From Urophycis tenuis (taxonomy: Eukaryota > Chordata > Actinopteri > Gadiformes > Phycidae): 64,000 nucleotides of DNA. Under the pieces are notes generated by a model, which did not search any database, was not told the origin of the DNA, and saw only the letters and a list, made by a program, of their open reading frames with translations. The position numbers and the translations under genes are program-made. This document shows, piece by piece, positions 1 through 11,290 of the stretch. How positions within the stretch are numbered: the stretch's first letter is position 1; each line of letters opens with the position of its first letter. The stretch covers positions 6,211,667 to 6,275,666 of the forward strand of contig JAXIVH010000016.1 of the NCBI GenBank assembly GCA_036785325.1, in the 5' to 3' direction.

Positions 1-2169
1 AGCAACCGCTCCATCAAATAACAGTCTGGGCTTTCTCCTCCGACAAAACCTCAATCCCAGAATGATGATAATGAAAGTCAGGAAAAAGGTGGAGACGGAT
101 ACCAGCGCGATGATCAGATAAGATGTTAATTTAGAACTGCTGTCTTCATAAGCCATGTCCTTCAGTTCTGGTACTTCAGCCAAGTTATCAGAAAGAAGTA
201 AAAACATGGAGCATGTAGCAGAGAGGGAGGGCTGTCCGTTATCCTTCACAGCTACTAGAATGTTCTGCTTCATGTTGTCAGAGTCAGAAATGTCTCGCTG
301 GGTCCTGACCTCCCCGCTGTGCAGGTCGATTTTAAAAAGTCCCGGATCAGTGGACTTAATGATGTGATAGGACAGCCAGGCGTTCTGTCCAGAGTCCCCA
401 TCAACTGCTATCACCTTGGAAACCAGAGCACCTCCTTGTGCAGCTTTGGGTACCAGTTCAGTCATGAAGGAGTTTCCCTCTGGGGCGGGGTAAAGTATCT
501 GAGGAGTGTTGTCATTGACATCCGTTATGAAGACACTCACAGTCACGTTGCTGCTGAGTGGAGGAGAGCCGTTGTCTCGTGCCATCACATAGACTTTAAA
601 GCTCCTAAACTGTTCATAATCAAAGGACCTGTCACTTTGGATCACTCCGGTGTCTCCATTAACAGAGAGATAAGAGGACACTGGAGCACCGTGGACTTCA
701 CCAGGTAAAAGAGAATAGATCACTGTACCGTTTTGTCTCCAGTCTGGGTCATGGGCCTTAACAGAACACAGGCTGTGTCCAGGTTTGTTGTTCTCAGAGA
801 CATAGCTGCTATACGCCTGCTCCTCAAACACAGGAGGGTTGTCGTTGACGTCAGCGATAAAGACTTGAAAGGTTTTAATTGAGGACAGAGGAGGAGAGCC
901 CTCGTCTATAGCAGTAATTGTAATGTTATAATGAGGCATTAATTCACGGTCTAGTTCTTCCGTGGTAACCAGAGAATAAAAGTTTTTGATTGAGGGAATT
1001 AGCTTAAACGGGACGTTTTGTTGAATAAAACAATGAACATGTTGGTTCTGTTCTGAATCGATATCCTCCACGTTAATTATTCCAACCTCTGTACCAGGTG
1101 ACACATTCTCAGGCACTGGGTTGGTCAAAGATTGTAACGATATGATGGGAGCGTTGTCATTGTCGTCAGTAATAAATATAATAAGCTTTGTATCTGTAGA
1201 GAGACCATAACCATCTTTGGCTTCTACATACATTTCATATTTCGATCCTTCTTCAAAGTCGACGTCACCTATTACAGTAACGTCACCTGTTTTCTGATCA
1301 AGTGAAAAAAGCTTTCGTAACTTATCAGACATTTTGTTAAATTCATATGTTACTTCTCCATTCACGCCCTCGTCTGCGTCAGTAGCGCTGACAGTAATCA
1401 CGTGGGTTTTTAAAGGAGAGTTCTCAGGCAGACTGGCTTCATACACGGCCTGACTAAACACGGGGGCGTTATCATTAGCGTCCAAAACGGTGACGTCTAT
1501 GGTTAAAGTACCTGATCTCTGAGGAGAACCACCGTCCACAGCCGTTAACAATAGTTGTATGTCTTGCTGTTCCTCTCTGTCCAATTCTTGATTTAAAATC
1601 AATTCAGCGAATTTGACTCCAGCACTTGTGGTTTGTGTATTTGAAATAAAATGTCTATTTTCCTGGAGGATGTAGCTTTGGACGCCGTTCTGGCCTATAT
1701 CTGCATCATGCGCCGCGTTGACGCGATAGCGAGCTCCTTTGTAAGGGGATTCTCTAATTTCAAGTTTAATTGTATCCTTCGGGAACAGTGGTGTATTATC
1801 GTTGATGTCGTCGATTTTCAGTGATATGCGATGTAATTCTAAGGGGGATTCCAGTAGAAGCTCAAATTTAAGAATACACGAAGCCTTTTCTCCACAAAGC
1901 TCTTCTCTGTCTATTCTCTTCGCTACGGCCAGTTCCCCTGTTCGGGGATTGACATCACAATACCCTCTGCTATTTCGATCTGTCTGAATCCGAGCTTTGC
2001 GAGCAGTCATTCTAACCACATCAATCCCCAGATCCTTAGCTACATTTCCGATGATAGAACCAATCTCCATCTCCTCCTGAATCGAATAGTCCAGGTCGCC
2101 ATTTGTAACGTGCAGTAAGGCAATGATAACGAACACCAAACGGTAGAATCCCCAATGTCTGTATTCCAT
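1..2169 (-). CDS. V14: clustered protocadherin variable exon, A-type, cut by the window edge
   Basis: The ATG at 2169 starts MEYRHWGFYRLVFVIIALLH. The frame is open for 723 codons to position 1, ending within LLFDGAVA just inside the membrane; I read every in-frame triplet and found no stop. The visible length equals the matching part of V12 exactly, so there is no net indel. About 74 further codons and the donor lie outside. EC1-EC4 are A-type (DLDYSIQEEMEIGSIIGN). EC5 starts with the B-type segment EEQAYSSYVSENN instead of the A-type QSYKAYVSEN, placing a conversion boundary near 800-860. EC4 has the private change QNQHVHC where its relatives have QNRQVRC or QNQQVRC. Confidence 0.92.
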   Translation of the reverse strand, partial: MEYRHWGFYRLVFVIIALLHVTNGDLDYSIQEEMEIGSIIGNVAKDLGIDVVRMTARKARIQTDRNSRGYCDVNPRTGELAVAKRIDREELCGEKASCILKFELLLESPLELHRISLKIDDINDNTPLFPKDTIKLEIRESPYKGARYRVNAAHDADIGQNGVQSYILQENRHFISNTQTTSAGVKFAELILNQELDREEQQDIQLLLTAVDGGSPQRSGTLTIDVTVLDANDNAPVFSQAVYEASLPENSPLKTHVITVSATDADEGVNGEVTYEFNKMSDKLRKLFSLDQKTGDVTVIGDVDFEEGSKYEMYVEAKDGYGLSTDTKLIIFITDDNDNAPIISLQSLTNPVPENVSPGTEVGIINVEDIDSEQNQHVHCFIQQNVPFKLIPSIKNFYSLVTTEELDRELMPHYNITITAIDEGSPPLSSIKTFQVFIADVNDNPPVFEEQAYSSYVSENNKPGHSLCSVKAHDPDWRQNGTVIYSLLPGEVHGAPVSSYLSVNGDTGVIQSDRSFDYEQFRSFKVYVMARDNGSPPLSSNVTVSVFITDVNDNTPQILYPAPEGNSFMTELVPKAAQGGALVSKVIAVDGDSGQNAWLSYHIIKSTDPGLFKIDLHSGEVRTQRDISDSDNMKQNILVAVKDNGQPSLSATCSMFLLLSDNLAEVPELKDMAYEDSSSKLTSYLIIALVSVSTFFLTFIIIILGLRFCRRRKPRLLFDGAVA

Positions 2170-2365
2170 GTTCGTTCGAAAGCAGTAAGACACTCGTCGA
2201 TCGCAGTAAAAACAAGTCACAGTTTAGCATCACCCGATTTAAGCAACGTTACTCAGTCAGTCTACTCCACGTCCTTCGTTAGTGTACGTGCAAGCGAGCC
2301 TGGCTTTGTGCTACAGCCCAACATTACGCAGTACGGACGTTTAAGTCGGCATCACAACGCTTTGT

Positions 2366-2392
2366 TGGTCTATAGTGACACCATGAGTATAC
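2366..2392 (-). promoter_or_regulatory. CSE of V14 (variant core CACT)
   Basis: Plus strand tctatagtgacaccatgag with agtgacac at 2374-2381, 205 bp upstream of the V14 ATG. On the coding strand this reads GTGTCACT in place of GTGTCGCT. The conserved sequence element is the promoter core of clustered Pcdh variable exons and in mammals a CTCF site. Confidence 0.75.
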
Positions 2393-2546
2393 CAGAGATA
2401 TGACACAGCAAGCGTGTACATGCGATTCATGTCACTCAATATACTATCATATGAAGACACTGGACATTATATAAACAAAAAAAAACTCATTACACAACAA
2501 AGACACCGCCATGCACACTGAGAAAGATTCAGGGTCATGGTACCAT

Positions 2547-2567
2547 TTCAGCACCTCGGACAGAGGC
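2547..2567 (+). promoter_or_regulatory. RE1/NRSE-like site upstream of V14
   Basis: Matches the 21-bp REST consensus (core CAGCACCACGGACAG) at 18 of 21 positions by eye; 378 bp upstream of the ATG. Core here is CAGCACCTCGGACAG. Confidence 0.62.
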
Positions 2568-2799
2568 ATAGAGATCAATAATTGATCTATTGTGAGTGAA
2601 CTCACAGGGTTTTTTTTTAGAAGCACGTCAAAGTTGACTTACAGATGTATTGTTGATCAACTTTATAGAATACATTATAACCATAATGCTTATATGTCAA
2701 CTACATACTTTACTCAGTATAATTTCACAACATTATTATTTCATATGAAATATATTTTTGAAACGGACAGGTTAACCTGTGTACATTCTAATGTTGTGT

Positions 2800-4235
2800 G
2801 GCCTTTGTAAGAGCAGATTTAATAGTGACAACGCCACTCTGGATTACAAGGGTGAGAGAGCCCTGTGATTATATATCCACCTCAGTCAATTCCCCAGAGA
2901 GTTCAACATGAACAACGAAGCAGGATACAGCTGTCATTCATCAGAGATGATTTATTTCAGTTTTCTTTTAAAAGGAATAAGGAGTCAATGAGCTGAAGTC
3001 TCCATTAATAAGGTTGACACGAGTAGATAGAAAATGTGCAAAATGGCAATAGTAATGTGCAAATAGCAATAGTAATGTGCAAATGGCAATAATCAAAGAA
3101 GTAAGTGAAGTCCACTAAAAATATTTACGCAATCAGTAGGTTGAGGAGAGCTGGTGAGGGCAGGAGTACCAACCATAATACACACTACACAGCAAAGATG
3201 GTTCATCAACAAAAGGAAAAAAATAAAGACAAAGACAAAATCACATACCCAATGAAAAAATGTAAATGTACACAGCACACACACTCTAGTTTATAGAATA
3301 CTGTGGTTGGCCTACTCTAGGATAACCTGAATACCAATCCATTAGCCCATATGGCCACTGACTATTGCACAAACCCGGTTGGACGCTAACAGATATTAAA
3401 TATTACCATTGGTTGAATAGTGAACGTTGATATTGTACAGACCTGAGTTCACAAGTTATTTGCACACCAGATGAGATTATTTCACTGGCTATTGCACTGA
3501 CTAAATTAGCCTCTGAACAAAGAACACAGTAGGCCTATGGTCTTATACACTGCGTATTGCCAAAGTGTTTGCAGGCTCGATACACAGAAGAAAACAACAA
3601 GGAAGTAAAAATTAGCATGGGAGAAACAGTGGTGCCCCCCTCTAGCGTCGTAGCCCTTAATTATGCCACGGCCAAGCGTTCCTGCAACTCGCCTCCCCTC
3701 CGGTGTCACAGTGGGCTCACACCACCAGCAACCTTCTCTGCAACTAGACCCCCAAACGGTCCAAGGAGAGGACAAACCACGGCTTGCCCACGACACGGGT
3801 GCAAAGGAAATCTCTTCAGCCAGGTACTACGGATATGACGTTTTATCCTCTCAGAGAGATCTCCTTAACTCACGTTTCCACTGGGTCCCAAAGCCCGACA
3901 ACAATTGCTCCCAAACATGAAGAGAGAGAGAGATAGTGTCTACCATATCAAAATACGAGCAAAATTCTCACATGTGCTACATTTGGGTTTTTTTTTTTTT
4001 TTTTTTTTTTCCAGCAGCAACATGCTGATCTACATCTAACAACATTTAGCAGATACTTCAACGAATGCAAATCACAGTGGATTCAGATCCATGCCAAGAG
4101 GTGAGCAGCTGGAGCATTTAGCTCAAGGATCCCAATGGTAAGGCAGAGGACATTAGGGTTCAAACACAGCACCAAAGCCACCATCTACCCCACATTATTT
4201 ATGTATGTGTGTGTGTGTTCATGTCGTAAATGAAT
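2800..4235. other. Insertion in the V13-V14 spacer, with repeats
   Basis: The equivalent spacers 10956-11290 and 22824-23153 are ~340 bp and align to both ends of this stretch, so ~1.4 kb is extra here. It holds a short tandem repeat (gtgcaaatggcaatagtaat type, 3033-3095), a T run (3989-4010) and a dispersed fish repeat (4011-4190). No gene is seen. Confidence 0.5.
4011..4190. repeat. Dispersed fish repeat, copy 1
   Basis: About 180 bp (caacatttagcagatactt ... ggttcaaacacagcacc), resembling a widespread teleost interspersed repeat ('catttagcagac ... gctcaagg'). A second copy lies at 19693-19875. Both sit shortly downstream of a B-type exon end, so they may be co-duplicated rather than independent insertions. 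Confidence 0.5.
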
Positions 4236-4343
4236 TACAACCATATAAAACTAAACAAATAATGATTGCAAAGCATAAATTGTTGTGCTTCACTTGAGTT
4301 GGATCAATAGAAATACCAAGGAGAACCTCTGCAGTCAGCCTAC

Positions 4344-6731
4344 CTCAGGGGAAGAATCCAGGTCTCCAAACACTTCTTCAAAGTCTGTAGGATTCTTTCT
4401 CAGGGTCTGGTCTGCAGGCAGTGTGTTGTCATTGTAAGATGTGACAAATTTAAAGTCACTTGTTCTAGATCCAGTGGTTAAATATGCATCATAATTATAT
4501 GTGCTGCGTAAAGTTCCAGTGCCGTCCACGTCTGCGTAGTTGGGAGGGAGATAAGAGCTGGGAATAGCAACCGCTCCATCAAATAACAGTCTGGGCTTTC
4601 TCCTCCGACAAAACCTCAATCCCAGAATGATGATAATGAAAGTCAGGAAAAAGGTGGAGACGGATACCAGCGCGATGATCAGATAAGATGTTAATTTAGA
4701 ACTGCTGTCTTCATAAGCCATGTCCTTCAGTTCTGGTACTTCAGCCAAGTTATCAGAAAGAAGTAAAAACATGGAGCATGTAGCAGAGAGGGAGGGCTGT
4801 CCGTTATCCTTCACAGCTACTAGAATGTTCTGCTTCATGTTGTCAGAGTCAGAAATGTCTCGCTGGGTCCTGACCTCCCCGCTGTGCAGGTCAATTTTAA
4901 AAAGTCCCGGATCAGTGGACTTAATGATATGATAGGACAGCCAGGCGTTCTGTCCAGAGTCCCCATCAACTGCTATCACCTTGGAAACCAGAGCACCTCC
5001 TTGTGCAGCTTTGGGTACCAGTTCAGTCATGAAGGAGTTTCCCTCTGGGGCGGGGTAAAGTATCTGAGGAGTGTTGTCATTGACATCCGTTATGAAGACA
5101 CTCACAGTCACGTTGCTGCTGAGTGGAGGAGAGCCGTTGTCTCGTGCCATCACATAGACTTTAAAGCTCCTAAACTGTTCATAATCAAAGGACCTGTCAC
5201 TTTGGATCACTCCGGTGTCTCCATTAACAGAGAGATAAGAGGACACTGGAGCACCGTGGACTTCACCAGGTAAAAGAGAATAGATCACTGTACCGTTTTG
5301 TCTCCAGTCTGGGTCATGGGCCTTAACAGAACACAGGCTGTGTCCAGGTTTGTTGTTCTCAGAGACATAGCTGCTATACGCCTGCTCCTCAAACACAGGA
5401 GGGTTGTCGTTGACGTCAGCTACTGAGATGTGAACAACTTTCACTGACGACAGAGGAGGAGAGCCCTCATCGGTGGCAGATATTGTAATGTTGTATTCAG
5501 GCACTAGTTCCCTGTCTAGTTTCTCTGTTGTTACCAGAGAATAATAGTTTTTAATTGAAGGAATAAGTTTAAAAGGAATTTGTTGCTGAAGAGAACACTT
5601 AACCTTTCGGTTTTTCTCTGAATCTCTGTCCTGCACGTTAATAAGGCCCACCTCTGTACCAGGTGACGCGTTTTCTGGCACTGGATTGGTTAATGATTTC
5701 AGGGCTATGATAGGGGCATTGTCATTTAAATCGGTAATACTTATAATGACCTTAGCGTCTGAGGAAATACCAAAGCCATCTTTAGCTTGAACAATCATCT
5801 CATACTTTGATCCCTCCTCAAAGTCTATATCACCTGCAACGAATATTTGTCCAGTCCGTCGATCAAGTGAAAACAGCTTTCGTGACTTATCAGTTATCCG
5901 TCCTAGTCCGTATGCAACTTCTCCATTCACGCCCTCGTCTGCGTCAGTAGCGCTAACAGTAATCACATGGGTTTTTAACGGAGAGTTCTCAGGCAGACTG
6001 GCTTCATACACGGCCTGACTAAACACTGGGGCGTTATCATTAGCGTCCAACACAGTGACGTCTATGGTTAAAGTACCTGATCTCTGAGGAGAGCCGCCGT
6101 CCAGGGCCGACAGTAATACTTTTATTTCATTTTGATTCTCTCTATCTAATTCCTTTTCTAAAAACAATTCTCCATATTTACTCCCATCACTTGACGTTTG
6201 TATATTGAATACAAAGTGTTCATTCCGTTGCAGAGTGTAACTCTGAACACCGTTTTGGCCTATATCTTCATCATGAGCCGCATCAACTCGATACCGAGAT
6301 CCTTTGTAAGCAGATTCTCTAATTTCCAGCTTGATAATGTCCGTGGGGAACGTCGGTGCATTATCGTTTATGTCTTGTATCTGTAGTGATACACGGTGTA
6401 ATTCTAACGGAGATTCCAAAAGCAGATCGAATTTAAGAACACATGACGGCTTTTCTCCGCATTGTTCCTCTCTGTCGATTCTGTCTGAAACAATGAGTTC
6501 TCCGCTTCTGAGACTGACGTCACAATACCTCCGTTCGTTCTCCTCGGTTTCAATGCGAGCCTTCCTAGCAGATAATATGTCCAATGTAAGTCCCAGGTCC
6601 TTGGCGATATTCCCAATAACGGATCCGCGCTTCATCTCCTCTTGAACAGAATAGCTCAGGTCGCCGTGAACGCAATGAAGCGCATATAATAAAAATACAA
6701 GCCCACGAAGACCCATCCAGTTATATTCCAT
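4344..6731 (-). CDS. V13: clustered protocadherin variable exon, B-type
   Basis: It encodes 796 residues from the ATG at 6731 (MEYNWMGLRGLVFLLYALHC; an in-frame ATG 18 codons further up is ignored as in V11) to the donor GAG|GTAGGC after DSSPE. EC1 reads DLSYSVQEEMKRGSVIGN with CGEKPSC. It is the nearest relative of V11, including 5' and 3' flanks, and with V12 it forms a tandem A-B pair like V10-V11. EC3 carries LGRITDKSRKLFSLDRRTGQ. EC5-EC6, helix and tail are the homogenised block. Promoter: CGCT-core CSE 217 bp and RE1-like site 490 bp upstream. Confidence 0.93.
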
Positions 6732-6939
6732 CCTTGTAAATAAAGTAGTACACAATAAAGGCAATAGGTGTGGCGTTTCAAACAAAGCCCTGATGAAACG
6801 GATTCTTTCGAATAGATAGAAAGACCATCGGCCTTTAATAGACCGCTATTCTACGAATCTCGGCTCTGTACTGCTCTCGTCAAAAGGTGGTGTATGGAAA
6901 CGCTGACGAATGTATTATGTTGTAGGACTACTCTATTGT

Positions 6940-6966
6940 AGGTACATAGCGACACCTTCAGTCATC
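6940..6966 (-). promoter_or_regulatory. CSE of V13
   Basis: Plus strand ggtacatagcgacaccttca; agcgacac at 6948-6955, 217 bp upstream of the ATG. The coding-strand core is GTGTCGCT. Confidence 0.75.
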
Positions 6967-8169
6967 CGCGTGAATAACACATAAAGACTGTTTAACTCAG
7001 AACTCGTGGAACTCCAAACTGGCCTCTATTGTATTCAGTCGTACTTTCCTCTTCTTTAAAGTTATCCGAATTAGGGACAACATGACATCACCTATTGTCC
7101 ACACCTTGTTAAGAGTTGACTAATGCTCATGAAACCTAATGACCATGTTAAAAGAAGATCTTATTGAATGGCATGCTCTTCATGAAGGCATCAAAACAGG
7201 GTACAGCTCTACATAAACACTCCAGCACCATGGACAGAGACACAGCGAGGAGTGACTCAGCAGAAGCAGGGGCCATAAGCATCAGCCATGTTCAGACTGT
7301 ACAACAATACGTTCAAGTCCCTCCTCCACATAGTGTAGCAGGGTGTACTGGGTGGGAGCAACATACACAGACACTCTGGGATTACATACAACTGATGGGG
7401 ATTAGAAGATGCACACTTCTGTCTGCATTCACAATATGAGAAAGAGTGGTGATGGCCAGGGGAGAAAGTCAAGTAAGCTTATAGGTAGACTATCTTAAAG
7501 GAGATCACAGAGCAATATGGCAAGAAATAAATGTAACAAGTTGTTAAGCGCTGGCTTCAGAGCTGTGACACTGTTAGGCATTCACAGCACGAACAGTGCC
7601 TATGATAATCTGCCACTATGAGGCAGATGAAATACAAAGAGAACCTACTCATAACTAAAGTCTATCATTCAGTCATAAAAGTTGTCAATATGTTGACCTT
7701 TTATATCACCCTTTTGCTCAGTGCATTCCACATTGAACCTGGACTTCAATGTCCCTCATGAAATGTTTACATAAGTAATGGATTAACGCTGCATTTAAAT
7801 ACAAGTTATAATTGGAACACAGTAATTAATGAATGCTTTACCATGCTGTAGTGTATTGTTAAGATCATTTTAACATTAACATTAACATCAAAGAGTAACA
7901 ATGCTTTCCAATGGGCTCAGCCTTGATGATTCTGAACATCTCATGATGAGAGCCTCTCCCTGGTGCCACTGGGGCTGACTAACAGGACACAATGGAGACT
8001 GAAGGGTGAACTAACATGTGTAGAAGTACTTTTGAAATGTCAAACAGTGTTTACAAGGCGTTTTTCTGAAATAATTAACGTGAAGTATGACACTCTATGA
8101 TAGGCTGAGAGTATGTTTCTTCATGTTAACGTATGTGTGAATCATTATTTGTTTGGCTAAAATGCCTAC
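6967..8169. other. Spacer between V12 and the V13 promoter
   Basis: No gene. Apart from the RE1-like site at 7221 it aligns with 13917-15062 (for example the tract with ccaatgggctcagccttga near 7910 and 14796), showing it belongs to a duplicated A-B unit. Confidence 0.6.
7221..7241 (+). promoter_or_regulatory. RE1/NRSE-like site upstream of V13
   Basis: 17 of 21 consensus positions by eye (core CAGCACCATGGACAG); 490 bp upstream of the ATG. Confidence 0.58.
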
Positions 8170-10560
8170 CTCAGGGGAAACATCCAGGTCTCCAAACACT
8201 TCCTCAAAGTCTGTAGGATTCTTTCTCAGGGTCTGGTCTGCAGGCAGTGTGTTGTCATTGTAAGATGTGACAAATTTAAAGTCACTTGTTCTAGATCCAG
8301 TGGTTAAATAGGCATCATAATTATATGCGCTGCGTAAAGTTCCAGTGCCGTCCACATCTGCGTAGTTTGGAGGGAGATAAGAGCTGGGAATAGCAACCGC
8401 TCCATCAAATAACAGTCTGGGCTTTCTCCTCCGACAAAACCTCAATCCCAGAATGATGATAATGAAAGTCAGGAAAAAGGTGGAGACGGATACCAGCGCG
8501 ATGATCAGATAAGATGTTAATTTAGAACTGCTGTCTTCATAAGCCATGTCCTTCAGTTCTGGTACTTCAGCCAAGTTATCAGAAAGAAGTAAAAACATGG
8601 AGCATGTAGCAGAGAGGGAGGGCTGTCCGTTATCCTTCACAGCTACTAGAATGTTCTGCTTCATGTTGTCAGAGTCAGAAATGTCTCGCTGGGTCCTGAC
8701 CTCCCCGCTGTGCAGGTCAATTTTAAAAAGTCCCGGATCAGTGGACTTAATGATGTGATAGGACAGCCAGGCGTTCTGTCCAGAGTCCCCATCAACTGCT
8801 ATCACCTTGGAAACCAGAGCACCTCCTTGTGCAGCTTTGGGTACCAGTTCAGTCATGAAGGAGTTTCCCTCTGGGGCGGGGTAAAGTATCTGAGGAGTGT
8901 TGTCATTGACATCCGTTATGAAGACACTCACAGTCACGTTGCTGCTGAGTGGAGGAGAGCCGTTGTCTCGTGCCATCACATAGACTTTAAAGCTCCTAAA
9001 CTGTTCATAATCAAAGGACCTGTCACTTTGGATCACTCCGGTGTCTCCATTAACAGAGAGATAAGAGGACACTGGAGCACCGTGGACTTCACCAGGTAAA
9101 AGAGAATAGATCACTGTACCGTTTTGTCTCCAGTCTGGGTCATGGGCCTTAACAGAACACAGGCTGTGTCCAGGTTTGTTGTTCTCAGACACGTATGCTT
9201 TGTATGACTGTTCCTCAAACACAGGAGGGTTGTCATTAACGTCAGCGATAGAGACGTGAATGGTTTTAATCGAGGACAGACGAGGAGAGCCCTCGTCAAT
9301 GGCAGTAATTGTAATGTTATAATGAGGCATTAATTCACGGTCTAGTTCATCCGTGGTCACCAGAGAATAATAGTTTTTGATTGAAGGAATTAGTTTAAAT
9401 GGGACGTTTTGTTGAATGAAACAGCGAACCTGTCGGTTTTGTTCTGAATCAATATCTTCCACGTTAATTATTCCAATCTCTGTACCAGGTGACACATTCT
9501 CAGGCACGGGATTGGTCAAGGATTTTACTGATATGATGGGAGCGTTGTCATTGTAGTCAGTAATAAATATAATGAGCTTTGTATCTGTAGAGAGACCATA
9601 ACCGTCTTTGGCCTCTACATACATTTCATATTTCGATCCGTCTTCAAAGTCAATGTCACCTATAACAACAATGTCACCGGTTTTCTGATCAAGTGAAAAA
9701 AGCTTTCGTGACTTATCAGACATTTTGTTAAATTCATATGTTACTCTTCCATTCACGCCCTCGTCTGCGTCAGTAGCGCTAACAGTAATCACGAGGGTTT
9801 TTAACGGAGAGTTCTCAGGCAGACTGGCTTCATACACGGCCTGACTAAAAACTGGGGCGTTATCATTAGCGTCCAACACAGTGACGTCTATGGTTAAAGT
9901 ACCTGATCTCTGAGGAGAACCACCGTCCACAGCCGTTAACAATAGTTTAATTTCCTGCTGTTCCTCTCTGTCCAATTCATGGTTCAAAACCAATTCAGCG
10001 TATTTGACTCCTGCATTTGTGTTTTGTGTATTCGAAATAAAATGTCTATTTTCCTTGAGGATATAGCTTTGGACGCCGTTCTGGCCTATATCTGCATCAT
10101 GCGCCGCGTTGACGCGATAGCGAGCTCCTTTGTCAGCGGATTCTGTAATTTCAAGTTTAATTGTATCCTTCGGGAACAGTGGTGTATTATCGTTGATGTC
10201 GTCGACTTTCAGTGATATGCGATGTAATTCTAAGGGGGATTCCAATAGAAGCTCAAATTTAAGAATACACGAAGCCTTTTCTCCACAGAGCTCTTCTCTG
10301 TCTATTCTCTTCGCTACGGCCAGTTCTCCTGTTCGAGGATTGACATCACAATAACCTCTGCTATTTCGTTCTGTCTCAATCCGAGCTTTGCGAGCAGTCA
10401 TTCTTCCCACATCAATCCCCAGATCATTTGCTACATTTCCAATGACAGAACCAAGCTTCATCTCCTCCTGAATCGAATAGTCCAGGTCGCCATTTGTGAC
10501 GTGCAGTAAGATCATAAAAACGAAGACCAAACCGTAGAATCCCCACTGTCTGTATTCCAT
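8170..10560 (-). CDS. V12: clustered protocadherin variable exon, A-type
   Basis: It encodes 797 residues (ATG 10560, MEYRQWGFYGLVFVFMILLH; donor GAG|GTAGGC after DVSPE). Domain map by residue: signal peptide 1-24; EC1 to about 127 with C92-C98 (CGEKASC); EC2 to 236; EC3 to 341, closed by DYNDNAP; EC4 to 446; EC5 to 556; EC6 to about 678; membrane helix about 681-708; cytoplasmic 709-797 with CRRRKPRLLF at the inner face. In this family EC1-EC4 make the homophilic trans contact and EC6 the cis contact and surface delivery (established knowledge). A-type CSE and RE1-like site lie 206 and 375 bp upstream of the ATG. Confidence 0.94.
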
Positions 10561-10757
10561 GTTCGTTCAAAAGCAGTACAAAGCACCCTCGATTGCACTA
10601 AAAACAGGTCACAGGTGATCTACACCCAATTTAATCAACGAGACTCAGTCTGTCTACTTCGTTTCCTTCGTTATTGTGTGTGCATGCGAGCCTGGCTTTG
10701 TGCTCTAGCCCAACATTACGCACTATGGGCTTGAGGGTCGGTTTCACAGTGCTTTGC

Positions 10758-10784
10758 TGGTCTATAGTGACACCATGAGTACAC
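10758..10784 (-). promoter_or_regulatory. CSE of V12 (variant core CACT)
   Basis: Plus strand agtgacac at 10766-10773 within tctatagtgacaccatgag, 206 bp upstream of the ATG. Confidence 0.75.
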
Positions 10785-10934
10785 CAGAGATATGACAGAG
10801 CAAGCATGTACATGCAATCAATTAACTCAACGTACTATCATATGAAAACGTTTGATATTTCAGGAACAAAAACACGTCATTACAATACAAAGACAGCCGT
10901 GTGCACGTAGAAAGATTCATGTTCATGAGATAAT

Positions 10935-10955
10935 TTCAGCACCTCGGACAGAGGC
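10935..10955 (+). promoter_or_regulatory. RE1/NRSE-like site upstream of V12
   Basis: 18 of 21 positions, identical to the V14 site; 375 bp upstream of the ATG. Confidence 0.62.
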
Positions 10956-11290
10956 ATATAAATAATTTCTCACCATCAGCGTGAGAGGATTGACAGGTGT
11001 GTGTGTTTTTTTTTAATTCCTCAAAGTTAACTTACAGACGTATTGCTGTGAAACACTGTAGTACAAATAATGAGCATAATGCTTATGTGTTAACTAAATA
11101 CTTCACTGAATATAATTTGACAGCATTATTATTTCATAACAAAGTATTGAAAAGGGCATGTTAACCTGTATTCATTACAATGTACACAGGTTAATAACAA
11201 CAAACTTCATGATAGCAAAGTATAACTGGGTGTGCTTCACTTGACTTGGATCAATAGAAATACCAAGGAGAACCTCTGCAGTCAGCCTAC

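Noticed and set aside
155..708. Repeated plus-strand frames of 70 and ~129 residues, seen in most exons from 155 to 49279
   Set aside because: They are antisense shadows of the homogenised EC6-TM block; their conservation is explained by the minus-strand coding sequence.
3506..3920. Overlapping frames of 85-96 residues on both strands near 3.5-3.9 kb
   Set aside because: The segment is within an insertion absent from paralogous spacers; no domain, splice signal or start context supports a gene.
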